NCBI GenBank assembly: GCA_016209245.1
Contig: JACQWN010000427.1
Location: 1 to 13,394 of the forward strand
Direction: 5' to 3'
DNA length: 13,394 nt
From: Bacteroidia bacterium
GTDB lineage: Bacteria > Bacteroidota > Bacteroidia > Bacteroidales > BM523
Position 1 is the stretch's first letter; each line of letters begins with the position of its first letter. Under the pieces are notes generated by a model. The model was not told where the DNA came from. It made no database searches and saw only the letters and a list, made by a program, of their open reading frames with translations. Shown one piece after another: positions 1 to 7,641 of this stretch. A program made the position numbers and the translations under genes.

Positions 1-3000
1 CCGGTTGTGTTACTATGTATGAACTTGTTGTTGTACATGAATTGGCATCGGTAACTGTTACATCATAGGTACCTGCTGTCAGACCATTTATCGTTGGTGT
101 GGTCTGAAGGTTGCTCCATTGATATGTATATGGCAATGTGCCTCCCGATGGTGTAACTGTAGCTGTTCCATTATTCCCTCCATTGCAACTGACTGATGTG
201 CCGCTTGTCGTGGCTGTTAATACTGCCGGTTGGGTTATCACTACCGAAGCCGTTGTTGTACAACTGTCTGCATCTGTAACTGTTACCGTCCATGTACCTG
301 CTGTCAAGCCGGTTACTGTTGCAGTTGACTGGGCAGGAGCAGGATCGTTCCATATATATGTATATGGTGCTGTGCCGCCGCCGGCAGTTATTGTTGCACT
401 ACCGTTACTTCCACCATTACAACTGATATTTGTTTGTGCTGTTATATTGGCTGTTAATACTGCCGGTTGCGTTATGGTTACGCTTGCTGTAACTGTACAA
501 CTATTGGCATCTGTTACCGTTACTGTCCATGTACCTGCCGTTAAGCCGGTTACTGTGGCTGTGGACTGTGCAGGTGCCGGGTCGTTCCATACATAATTAT
601 AAGGAGCTGTGCCGCCACCGGCAGTTACTGTTGCACTGCCGTTGTTTCCACCATTGCAACTGACATTAGTCTGGGCTGTTATGTTGGCTGTTAATACTGC
701 AGGTTGGGTTATGGTTACACTTGCTGTTTTCGTACAACCATTACCATCTGTTACTGTTACTGTCCATGTCCCTGCTGTCAAGCCGGTGACAGTGGCTGTG
801 GACTGTGCCGGTGCCGGATCGTTCCATACATAAGTATATGGCACTGTGCCACCACCGGCTGTTACTGTGGCACTGCCGTTGCTTCCACCATTGCAACTAA
901 CATTCGTCTGTGCGGTAATTGTAACTGTAAAGACTGTTGGTTGTGTTATGGTTACACTTGCTGTGGTTGTGCAACTGTTTGCATCCGTTACAGTTACCGT
1001 ATATGTCCCTGCTGTTAAATTGTTTATATCTTCTGTTGTCGCTGTATTCGACCATAAATAAGTATAGGGAATGGTTCCTCCGCCAGCTGTCAGATTGGCC
1101 GAGCCGGTAGTCCCTCCATTACATAATACATTCGTACCGACTATACTTGCTGTTAAGGCAGCCGGTTGGGTTATAGTAACGCTTGTTGTGACTGTGCAAC
1201 TATTTGCATCGGACACGGTTACTGTCCATGTACCAACGGTCAAACCTGTGACTGTAGTTGTGGACTGCGCAGGTGCCGGGTCATTCCAGACATAAGTATA
1301 TGGAGCTGTTCCACCACCTGCCGTGACAGTGGCGCTGCCATTATTTCCTCCATTACAACTTACATTGGTCTGAGCCGTTATTGTAGCAGTTAAAACTGCC
1401 GGTTGTGTGATTGTTACCGAAGCTGTTTTTGTGCAGCTATTCGCATCAGTTACAGTTACTGTCCAGGTACCTGCAGTTAATCCCGTGGCTATGGCTGTTG
1501 ATTGTGCAGGCGCAGGGTCGTTCCATACATAATTATATGGAGCTGTGCCTCCACCGGCTGTGACTGTGGCGCTACCATTAGCGCCACCATTACAACTGAC
1601 ATTTGTCTGTGCAGTTATATTGGCTGTTAATATTGCCGGTTGTGTTATAGTTACGCTTGCCGTTGCTGTGCAACTATTAGCATCGGTCACGGTAACTGTC
1701 CATGTACCTGCTGTTAAACCTGTGACTGTGGCTGTGGACTGTGCCGGTGCCGGGTCGTTCCAGATATAAGTATAAGGTACTGTGCCACCTCCTGCTGTAA
1801 CTGTGGCGCCACCATTGCTCCCCCCATTACAACTGACATTCGTCTGTGCTGTTATGTTGGCTGTTAATACTGCAGGTTGTGTTATGGTTACGTTTGCAGT
1901 TACTGTACAACTATTGGCATCTGTTACCGTAACTGTCCATGTTCCTGCTGTCAAGCCGGTTACACTTGCAGTGGACTGAGCCGGAGCAGGATCGTTCCAA
2001 ACATAAGTATAAGGTGCTGTTCCGCCGCCTGCAGTCACTGTAGCACTGCCGTTATTTCCACCATTGCAACTGACATTTGTCTGTGCTGTTATATTGGCTG
2101 TTAATACTGCCGGTTGCGTTATGGTTACGCTTGTAGTTTTGGTACAACCATTGGCATCGGTTACTGTTACTGTCCAAGTTCCAGCTGTCAAGCCGGTTAC
2201 TGTAGCCGTGGACTGAGCCGGTGCCGGGTCGTTCCATACATAATTATAAGGAGCTGTACCGCCACCTGCTGTAACGGTGGCTGAGCCTGTCGAAGCCCCA
2301 TTGCAACTGACATTCGTTTGTGCTGTTATATTAGCTGTTAATACTGTCGGCTGTGTAATGGTCACACTGGCTGTTTTCGTACAACCGTTTCCATCCGTTA
2401 CTGTTACTGTCCATGTACCTGCTGTCAAGTCGGTTACTGTAGCTGTTGATTGGGCTGGGGCAGGGTCGTTCCACACATATGCATAAGGTGCTGTACCTCC
2501 TCCTGCTGTCACAGTGGCACTGCCATTGCTACCCCCATTGCAACTGACATTGGTTTGTGATGTTATATTAGCTGTTACTGCTGTTGGTTGTGTTATGTTT
2601 ACGGTTGCTGTGGCTGTACATCCTTTGCTGTCGGTGACAGTTACTGTATAGCTACCTGCTGTTAAATTGTTTATATCTTCTGTCGTTGCAGCATTCGACC
2701 ATAAATATGTATAAGCGGGTGTTCCACCACCTACGGTCAAATTGGCTGACCCGGTATTACCTCCATTACATAACACATTTGTGCCGGCTATATTTGCTGT
2801 TAATAACGCCGGTTGTGTGATAGTTACACTCGTAGTAACTGTGCAACTATTAGCATCAGTCACTGTCACTGTCCATGTCCCTGCTGTTAAACCGGTAACA
2901 GTTGCTGTGGACTGTGCCGGAGCAGGGTCGTTCCAAATATATGTATAAGGAGCTGTGCCACCACCTGCTGTGACAGTTGCATTACCGTTATTTCCGCCAT

Positions 3001-4485
3001 TACAACTGACATTGGTTTGTGCTGTAATACCGGCGGTTAATACTGGGGGTTGAGTAATAAGCATAGTGCTTGTGGTTGTGCAACTATTTGCATCGGTAAC
3101 AGTAACTGTAAAGTTACCGGGGCAAAGTGCTGTGGCGGTTTGTGTTGATTGTGCTGGAGCAGGATCATTCCACACATAAGTATAAGGAGCGGTACCACCT
3201 GCAGGTGTGGCGGTAGCTGTTCCATTACATTGACCATTACAAGTTACATTAGTGCTCGAAAGAGTTACTGATAATGCTGCAGCAGGTTGTGAAATGATTA
3301 CTGAAGCAGTATTAGTGCAATTATTGGCATCGGTCACGGTTACGGTATAAGTTCCTGCACATAGATTGCTTGCTGCAGCATTAGTACCGCCTCCGCCACT
3401 CCATAAATAAGTGAATGGAGCAGTACCCCCGCTTGTAACAGCGACATTTGCAGTTCCTGTACATAAACCATAACATAATATATTTGTTCGCCATGCATTA
3501 AGAACAATTGCGCCGGGTTGTGTAATAGTAACGGTACCAATTCCGGGACAAAGATTGGGACTAGTCACTGTGACATTGTAAGCGCCTGCACATAAAGCTG
3601 TTGCTGTTTGTGTTGTCTGAACTGGTGCCGGGTCATTCCATATATAAGTATATCCGGCGCCACCTGGATTAGCAGTTACACTGCCATTACACAAACCAAA
3701 GCATGTTACATTGTTTTGTCCGGAAAATGTAACCGTAGGTATCGGATACACAGTAATGTTCTGTGTAGCGGTAGCAATACATGTTCCCAGTGTAACTGTT
3801 TGTGTAACTGTATATGTTCCGGCAGTATTCCAGACAATTCCGGAAGGATTTTGTGCGGTAGAACTATTCGGGGTTCCACTAGGAAAACTCCAGGAATATG
3901 TTACGCCTGCATCGGATGAGCCGGTATTTGTAAAATTAAATGAATTTGTAATAGTTGTTCCATTGTTGGACAGGCATTGGTTTCCGTTATAAGTAAAACC
4001 GGCAGTAACAGTTCCGCTGTTCGACACTGTGACAGTAGCGACAGCGGTACATCCGTTCTGATTAGTAACAGTGACGGTATATACACCGGCTGGGAGACCG
4101 TTAATAGTATTATTTGGGGTATTTGTGGGTCCGGTAGAGGCGCCTGTTGACCAATTATATGTATATTTTGGCACACCACCGGCGGTAACAGTGACGGTAG
4201 CGCTTCCATCGCTCAAACCACAGGTTGCGGCGACAGATGATGTTGCAAGTACAGTTTGAGCCGGTTGAGTAAGATTAAAATTTGCATATCCCTGGCATCC
4301 ATTGGCATCTGTTACGGTAACGGAATAAGCACCTGCTGCAAGTCCGGTAATACTACTTGTAGTCGCACCTGTAGACCATGAATATGTATATGGGGCTGTA
4401 CCGCCTGATACACTTGTAACTGAGGCAGTACCGCTATTGTTTCCATAGCAAGTCAAATTTGTGCTGGAAGATGTCAGTATAATTT
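1..4485 (-). repeat. Tandem SprB-type coding repeats, 237-bp period, ~18 units
   Basis: The NVSCNGG-coding segment recurs near 4440, 4225, 3700, 3475, 3237, 3000, 2765, 2535, 2298, 2061, 1824, 1587, 1350, 1120, 888, 652, 415 and 182. Most steps are exactly 237 bp (79 residues). Units 7 and 14, near 2765 and 1120, are a shorter 75-residue variant with a NVLCNGG...YLWSN...TTEDINNLTAG pattern. Units 1-5, the N-terminal ones, are divergent in length and sequence, while units 6-17 are nearly uniform. Unit 18 diverges again (GGTLPYTYQWSN), so the uniform block may be ending there. A PKD-like stretch at about 3740-4020 interrupts the series between units 2 and 3. Confidence 0.93.
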
Positions 4486-5725
4486 GATTTACTGTCACTG
4501 TTACTTGTTCGACTGATGACAGAGGGCAATCAGGATTCACTCCCCCTGTGATAGTTACAGTATAAACAGTTGAAATTATTGGTGTTGCAACCGGATTAGC
4601 AACATTAGTAGCGCTTAGGCCTGTTGCCGGCGACCAGGCATATGTAGTACCGCCGGTAGCTAACAAATTTGTAGATTGTCCGGCGCAAATAGTTACCTGG
4701 TCTGTTCCGGACTGAACGCTGATAGCCTCGGTTGTCAATACCCCTGACTGTGCTGTGATAGTATAATCGCAGTCATCCCCGGCATATCCATCAACCATAA
4801 GATAGTATGTCTGACCTATTATCAGTCCATTAGGATTTGTGTTAATCGTACCGTCAGTCATTACTCCAGGATTCCAACAATTTGATACTGAAGTAAAATT
4901 ATTACAATCGGGGGAACTATAAATTTCCATCTGAATACCACCATTTGAAGTTGGCGTACCAAATGCACAATTACTGACCGCAATATCAAGTGAGGCAGAA
5001 GTCGCCCCTGCGACAAATGAAATAAAAGTATTATTTTCAATTGTACCACAGAATTCATCACCAAGGTCTGTTTCATTTTCATTAACTCCGTTTGGGTTTG
5101 TATTTGAAAATGCATCGCTTGTGTTTGCAGAATAGCCGTTAAAATCACAAATAGGGATAGGGTTGGTGCACCAATCGCCTTGCGGGGGATTAGGACTTGC
5201 TGTGGTAACTGATAGGGTAAAATTTGTACATTGAGGCGCCGGAGATGGATCTGGCCACATAGAAACAACAAAATAATATGTTGTTCCTGCCGTAACATAC
5301 AAATAATCAATTATCAGATTCTCACCACCGGTAGCAGCAACATCATGTGTCAGACAAGTTCCGTTAACATTCGGACAATCTCCCTGTGAAATAATAAGCC
5401 CTGCCCAATCTTCAGTCGGATTAACCGTGATATCAATATACCCGGAAGAAGACGGAGTATATGACATAACGTAATCATAGCCAGATGACATCCAATATGA
5501 TACAGGATATCCCGAACCATTATCGGCTGTTCCTTCACATGTAATTTGCAGATATAACATATCATTGTCTGCAGAGGCATTACATGTTGAATTGCTATAA
5601 TTAAACGAAAATGAATTTGGTAGAACAGCATCCGGTACATCGCAAGGCGCTGCCATTGAAAATACATTTATACTATAAAACATAGCATAAATAAAAATAC
5701 AACAAATACACAGAATCTTTCTCAT
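1..5725 (-). CDS. Giant SprB-repeat surface adhesin, 3' end beyond window
   Basis: A single minus-strand frame stays open from the ATG at 5725 to the left edge, giving at least 1908 residues with the C-terminus missing. Residues 1-24 (MRKILCICCIFIYAMFYS...) are a signal peptide. Residues ~25-175 and ~186-329 are two Cys-containing beta-rich domains; the first looks like a pre-peptidase C-terminal type domain. Residues ~330-414 are Ig/PKD-like. From ~415 onward there are about 18 SprB-type repeats (PF13573-like), with a PKD-like domain inserted at ~569-661. Each repeat carries NVSCNGG, PYTYxW, LTAGTWTVTVTDA and SVTITQP motifs and two cysteines. Flavobacterium SprB is a cell-surface adhesin exported by the type IX secretion system and moved by the gliding machinery. 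Export by that route is inferred here, because the C-terminal sorting domain would lie outside the window. The repeats are clearly richer in G+C than the neighbouring genes. The start was chosen because it gives a complete signal peptide; no clear Shine-Dalgarno sequence is present. Confidence 0.93.
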   Translation of the reverse strand, partial: MRKILCICCIFIYAMFYSINVFSMAAPCDVPDAVLPNSFSFNYSNSTCNASADNDMLYLQITCEGTADNGSGYPVSYWMSSGYDYVMSYTPSSSGYIDITVNPTEDWAGLIISQGDCPNVNGTCLTHDVAATGGENLIIDYLYVTAGTTYYFVVSMWPDPSPAPQCTNFTLSVTTASPNPPQGDWCTNPIPICDFNGYSANTSDAFSNTNPNGVNENETDLGDEFCGTIENNTFISFVAGATSASLDIAVSNCAFGTPTSNGGIQMEIYSSPDCNNFTSVSNCWNPGVMTDGTINTNPNGLIIGQTYYLMVDGYAGDDCDYTITAQSGVLTTEAISVQSGTDQVTICAGQSTNLLATGGTTYAWSPATGLSATNVANPVATPIISTVYTVTITGGVNPDCPLSSVEQVTVTVNQIILTSSSTNLTCYGNNSGTASVTSVSGGTAPYTYSWSTGATTSSITGLAAGAYSVTVTDANGCQGYANFNLTQPAQTVLATSSVAATCGLSDGSATVTVTAGGVPKYTYNWSTGASTGPTNTPNNTINGLPAGVYTVTVTNQNGCTAVATVTVSNSGTVTAGFTYNGNQCLSNNGTTITNSFNFTNTGSSDAGVTYSWSFPSGTPNSSTAQNPSGIVWNTAGTYTVTQTVTLGTCIATATQNITVYPIPTVTFSGQNNVTCFGLCNGSVTANPGGAGYTYIWNDPAPVQTTQTATALCAGAYNVTVTSPNLCPGIGTVTITQPGAIVLNAWRTNILCYGLCTGTANVAVTSGGTAPFTYLWSGGGGTNAAASNLCAGTYTVTVTDANNCTNTASVIISQPAAALSVTLSSTNVTCNGQCNGTATATPAGGTAPYTYVWNDPAPAQSTQTATALCPGNFTVTVTDANSCTTTSTMLITQPPVLTAGITAQTNVSCNGGNNGNATVTAGGGTAPYTYIWNDPAPAQSTATVTGLTAGTWTVTVTDANSCTVTTSVTITQPALLTANIAGTNVLCNGGNTGSANLTVGGGTPAYTYLWSNAATTEDINNLTAGSYTVTVTDSKGCTATATVNITQPTAVTANITSQTNVSCNGGSNGSATVTAGGGTAPYAYVWNDPAPAQSTATVTDLTAGTWTVTVTDGNGCTKTASVTITQPTVLTANITAQTNVSCNGASTGSATVTAGGGTAPYNYVWNDPAPAQSTATVTGLTAGTWTVTVTDANGCTKTTSVTITQPAVLTANITAQTNVSCNGGNNGSATVTAGGGTAPYTYVWNDPAPAQSTASVTGLTAGTWTVTVTDANSCTVTANVTITQPAVLTANITAQTNVSCNGGSNGGATVTAGGGTVPYTYIWNDPAPAQSTATVTGLTAGTWTVTVTDANSCTATASVTITQPAILTANITAQTNVSCNGGANGSATVTAGGGTAPYNYVWNDPAPAQSTAIATGLTAGTWTVTVTDANSCTKTASVTITQPAVLTATITAQTNVSCNGGNNGSATVTAGGGTAPYTYVWNDPAPAQSTTTVTGLTVGTWTVTVSDANSCTVTTSVTITQPAALTASIVGTNVLCNGGTTGSANLTAGGGTIPYTYLWSNTATTEDINNLTAGTYTVTVTDANSCTTTASVTITQPTVFTVTITAQTNVSCNGGSNGSATVTAGGGTVPYTYVWNDPAPAQSTATVTGLTAGTWTVTVTDGNGCTKTASVTITQPAVLTANITAQTNVSCNGGNNGSATVTAGGGTAPYNYVWNDPAPAQSTATVTGLTAGTWTVTVTDANSCTVTASVTITQPAVLTANITAQTNISCNGGSNGSATITAGGGTAPYTYIWNDPAPAQSTATVTGLTAGTWTVTVTDADSCTTTASVVITQPAVLTATTSGTSVSCNGGNNGTATVTPSGGTLPYTYQWSNLQTTPTINGLTAGTYDVTVTDANSCTTTSSYIVTQP
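3740..4020 (-). other. PKD-like domain inserted in the SprB repeat series
   Basis: This part of the adhesin reads as a different domain: it starts GTVTAGFTYNGNQC, contains SWSFPSGTP and WNTAGTYTVTQTV, and ends ATQNITVYP. The pattern of 'Y-W-F-P-G-T ... W-x-x-x-G-x-Y-T-V-x-x-x-V' is that of PKD-type beta-sandwich domains. It replaces the SprB motifs NVSCNGG and VTVTDANSC, which are absent here. It probably acts as a spacer in the extended surface fibre. The domain assignment rests on pattern recognition only. Confidence 0.7.
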
Positions 5726-5745
5726 AGGGGTTAAGTATTAGGAAG

Positions 5746-6270
5746 TTATTTAATTGCTCTCTTTTCCTTGTCATCTATCATTTTTTGCCATTCCATGGGA
5801 TGAGTGTTTTTCCATTGCTGAATTTCATCGGCAAATCTTCGTTCGTCTTCTTTTTGGTCTCCTGTATTGATAGTTTTTGGAAAACTTTTAGGTTTCCAGC
5901 TTGGGTCTTTCCCTTCAAGAAAATAATTATCAATGACATGGATATAATTATTCAATATACTGACACCTTTTTGGGCTAAAAGGTTATTGATATATTCAGA
6001 ATCAATTTCTTTCAAGGCAAAAATTTTTGATTTCATATCTTTGTGTATTTCACAGTACCCGATATTTTTATCAGTCATAATGAATTGTTCTATTTTTTGC
6101 GCATGTTCATCATCGGTTATACCTGCCGGAATAAAGTACATTTCAACAGGATATTGTTTTTTTATTTCATTTATGTTTCTTCCGCTTTGATTATCTTGTG
6201 CAGAGCATAGAAACAGTTGAAACGAAAATCCTCCAAATAAAAAAATAAAAAAGACAATGAATTTTTTCAT
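5746..6270 (-). CDS. Small exported protein of unknown function
   Basis: This 174-residue protein begins with a clear signal peptide (MKKFIVFFIFLFGGFSFQLF...) and a probable type I cleavage site after CSA or CSAQ. A cysteine is present, but the residues before it (LFLC) do not make a good lipobox. The mature part is charged, with a segment YFIPAGITDDEHAQKIEQF followed by YCEIHKDMKSKIFALKE. The C-terminal part, FPKTINTGDQKEDERRFADE followed by QQWKNTHPMEWQKM, resembles a tail I have seen in other small exported Bacteroidota proteins; this is from memory and uncertain. The gene ends only 20 bp before the adhesin start on the same strand, so the two may be co-transcribed. A MITE lies 29 bp upstream of its start and may have displaced or replaced its promoter. 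No function can be assigned. Confidence 0.8.
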   Translation of the reverse strand: MKKFIVFFIFLFGGFSFQLFLCSAQDNQSGRNINEIKKQYPVEMYFIPAGITDDEHAQKIEQFIMTDKNIGYCEIHKDMKSKIFALKEIDSEYINNLLAQKGVSILNNYIHVIDNYFLEGKDPSWKPKSFPKTINTGDQKEDERRFADEIQQWKNTHPMEWQKMIDDKEKRAIK

Positions 6271-6291
6271 ATTGCTGTAATTTTAAATTAT

Positions 6292-6299
6292 AAGAATAC
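6292..6299. repeat. Left copy of 8-bp target site duplication
   Basis: AAGAATAC directly abuts the left terminal repeat of the MITE. The same eight bases abut its right end at 6470-6477. Confidence 0.78.
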
Positions 6300-6469
6300 G
6301 TAACTATTTAGGTATAAACGTTATTATTCCACCGAAGTACGAAAAAAATACGAATTTACGAATTACGAAAAGGTTAGTGGTAGGCAAATTCGTAATTCGT
6401 AAGTTCGTAATAAATTCGTACTTCGTTGGGATAATATACATATGAAATAACATTGACCTAAATAGTTAC
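6300..6469. mobile_element. MITE, 170 bp, IS66-like ends
   Basis: The element has perfect 14-bp terminal inverted repeats: GTAACTATTTAGGT at 6300-6313 and its complement at 6456-6469. It is flanked by an exact 8-bp direct repeat, AAGAATAC, at 6292-6299 and 6470-6477, as expected of a target site duplication. It encodes no protein. The inside is a long imperfect hairpin made of TACGAA/TTCGTA motifs. IS66-family elements are known for GTAA termini and 8-bp target duplications, so a non-autonomous IS66 derivative is the best guess; this last step is inference. Confidence 0.82.
6326..6435. repeat. Long imperfect hairpin inside the MITE
   Basis: The left arm (6326-6369) and right arm (6389-6435) are imperfect complements built from repeated TACGAA / TTCGTA words. 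Examples are CGAAGTACGAA against TTCGTACTTCG, and ACGAATTACGAA near the loop. The loop, about 6370-6388, is the only non-repetitive part. Transcribed RNA from either strand would fold strongly. Such TTCGTAATTCG-type palindromes occur in intergenic DNA of this phylum, to my recollection. Confidence 0.8.
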
Positions 6470-6477
6470 AAGAATAC
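6470..6477. repeat. Right copy of 8-bp target site duplication
   Basis: AAGAATAC follows the right terminal repeat at once and is identical to the left copy at 6292-6299. Confidence 0.78.
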
Positions 6478-6669
6478 ATAAAAGAATAACAGTGTAAAAT
6501 ACCAGGTTTTAGGGGAAAAATATTTTTATAAATTATTACAAAGATAAATAAAATACCATCACAAAACTAATAAATGACGAAATTTTAATAGAAAGGTTGT
6601 CTGAAATTTTTTAAAAATATTAACAAAATTTTTTTATTTTCTAATGGAAGCGAGGTATCTCTATCCAGT
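6478..6669. other. AT-rich intergenic spacer
   Basis: This stretch lies between the MITE and the promoter of the transporter gene. It is very AT-rich with poly-A and poly-T runs, and I see no convincing gene, RNA or repeat in it. A minus-strand match to the Bacteroidota -7 box (TAGTTTTG, 6562-6569) could serve the small exported protein gene, but it lacks a TTG at the proper distance, so it is not called. Confidence 0.6.
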
Positions 6670-6699
6670 TTGCTGTATTAATTATTCATTCTAAATTTG
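6670..6699 (+). promoter_or_regulatory. Bacteroidota-type promoter for the EamA transporter
   Basis: TTG at 6670-6672 (the -33 element) is followed after exactly 19 bases by TAAATTTG at 6692-6699, a full match to the -7 consensus TAnnTTTG of Bacteroidota. Transcription would start near 6705, leaving a leader of about 45 bases before the start codon at 6751. Confidence 0.7.
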
Positions 6700-6750
6700 T
6701 ACATTTGCAGTATAAAAGTACAAAACTAAACTTTCACAGTATAAGTATAA

Positions 6751-7641
6751 GTGGACTTGTCCAAAAAAATATGGCAATGGATAATATTGTTAATACTGGC
6801 ATTTATCTGGGGTTCGTCTTTTATCTTGATGAAAAAGGGGCTTGAATCCTATAATAATTATCAGTTAGCTGCATTGAGGATGTTTATCGCTTATATTATT
6901 CTGCTTCCTTTCGCAATAAAAAATCTAAAAAAAATAACACGCAAGAATTATAAATCATTATTAATTGCAGGATACATTGGTAATGGAGTTCCCGCGCTGT
7001 TATACGCTACTGCACAAACCAATGTCGGCAGCTCTGTAGCAGGTATGCTGAATTCATTGACACCATTATTTACTTTGATAGCAGGCATTTCTGTATTCAG
7101 GGTAAAAGTGAAATATTATAATATTTTTGGCATTATTATTGGGCTTGCGGGTTCAGCCGGGCTTGTAATTAAAGATTACAGAACATTCTTCGAAGGAAGT
7201 AACTGGTATGCATTATTGATTGTATTTGCCACATTATTTTATGGAATTAATATCAACCAAATCAAAACCTATCTTTATGAGCTCGATGGAGTAGCTATTG
7301 CTTCGCTGGCTCTCTTTTTTGTTGGGCCTGCTGCCGGAACTTATCTTATGTTTTCCGATTTTTCACCGGCTCTGGCTACTGAGCATTATGCAATTAACTT
7401 TTTATATATATTCATCTTATCCCTTTTCAGCTCTGTAATAGCAGTAATTGGCTTCAATATCCTTATCAAGCATACAACTGCGGTTTTTGCCTCATCAACT
7501 ACATATATAATACCTATTTTTGCTATATTCTGGGGTTTTATTGACGGCGAAAGCTTAAGCTTGCTTCAATTGGCATCAATTTGTATTGTTCTGGCAGGTG
7601 TATATCTTGTGAATCTTAATAATAAAAATAATATCCACTGA
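6751..7641 (+). CDS. EamA/DMT-family inner-membrane transporter
   Basis: This 296-residue protein has about ten hydrophobic segments arranged as two EamA halves of five, the usual size and plan of the drug/metabolite transporter superfamily. Family signatures are visible at the N-terminus (LILAFIWGSSFILMKKGL, residues 15-32) and in the second half (FSSVIAVIGFNILIKHTTA, then ASSTTYIIPIFAIFWGFIDG and the C-terminal LAGVYLVN). Members export or import small metabolites such as amino acids or cofactors; the substrate cannot be told from sequence. Translation starts at GTG 6751, which gives a short cytoplasmic stretch before the first membrane segment. The nearby ATG at 6771 is out of frame. The frame is intact, unlike the next three genes, and a good promoter lies just upstream. 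Confidence 0.9.
   Translation: MDLSKKIWQWIILLILAFIWGSSFILMKKGLESYNNYQLAALRMFIAYIILLPFAIKNLKKITRKNYKSLLIAGYIGNGVPALLYATAQTNVGSSVAGMLNSLTPLFTLIAGISVFRVKVKYYNIFGIIIGLAGSAGLVIKDYRTFFEGSNWYALLIVFATLFYGININQIKTYLYELDGVAIASLALFFVGPAAGTYLMFSDFSPALATEHYAINFLYIFILSLFSSVIAVIGFNILIKHTTAVFASSTTYIIPIFAIFWGFIDGESLSLLQLASICIVLAGVYLVNLNNKNNIH

Noticed and set aside
138..2948. Many plus-strand open frames of 60-150 codons across the repeat array
   Set aside because: They are antisense shadows of the adhesin repeats: they recur with the same 237-bp period, have similar Val/Ala/Pro/Thr-rich sequences, and lie opposite a 1908-codon frame.
1..4485. CRISPR array or satellite DNA as explanation of the periodic repeats
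   Set aside because: The units are 237 bp long with no short repeat/spacer pattern, stay in frame throughout, and code for a known type of protein domain.
5785..6190. Plus-strand frames opposite the small exported protein
   Set aside because: They are antisense to a gene with a clear signal peptide and have no recognisable features of their own.
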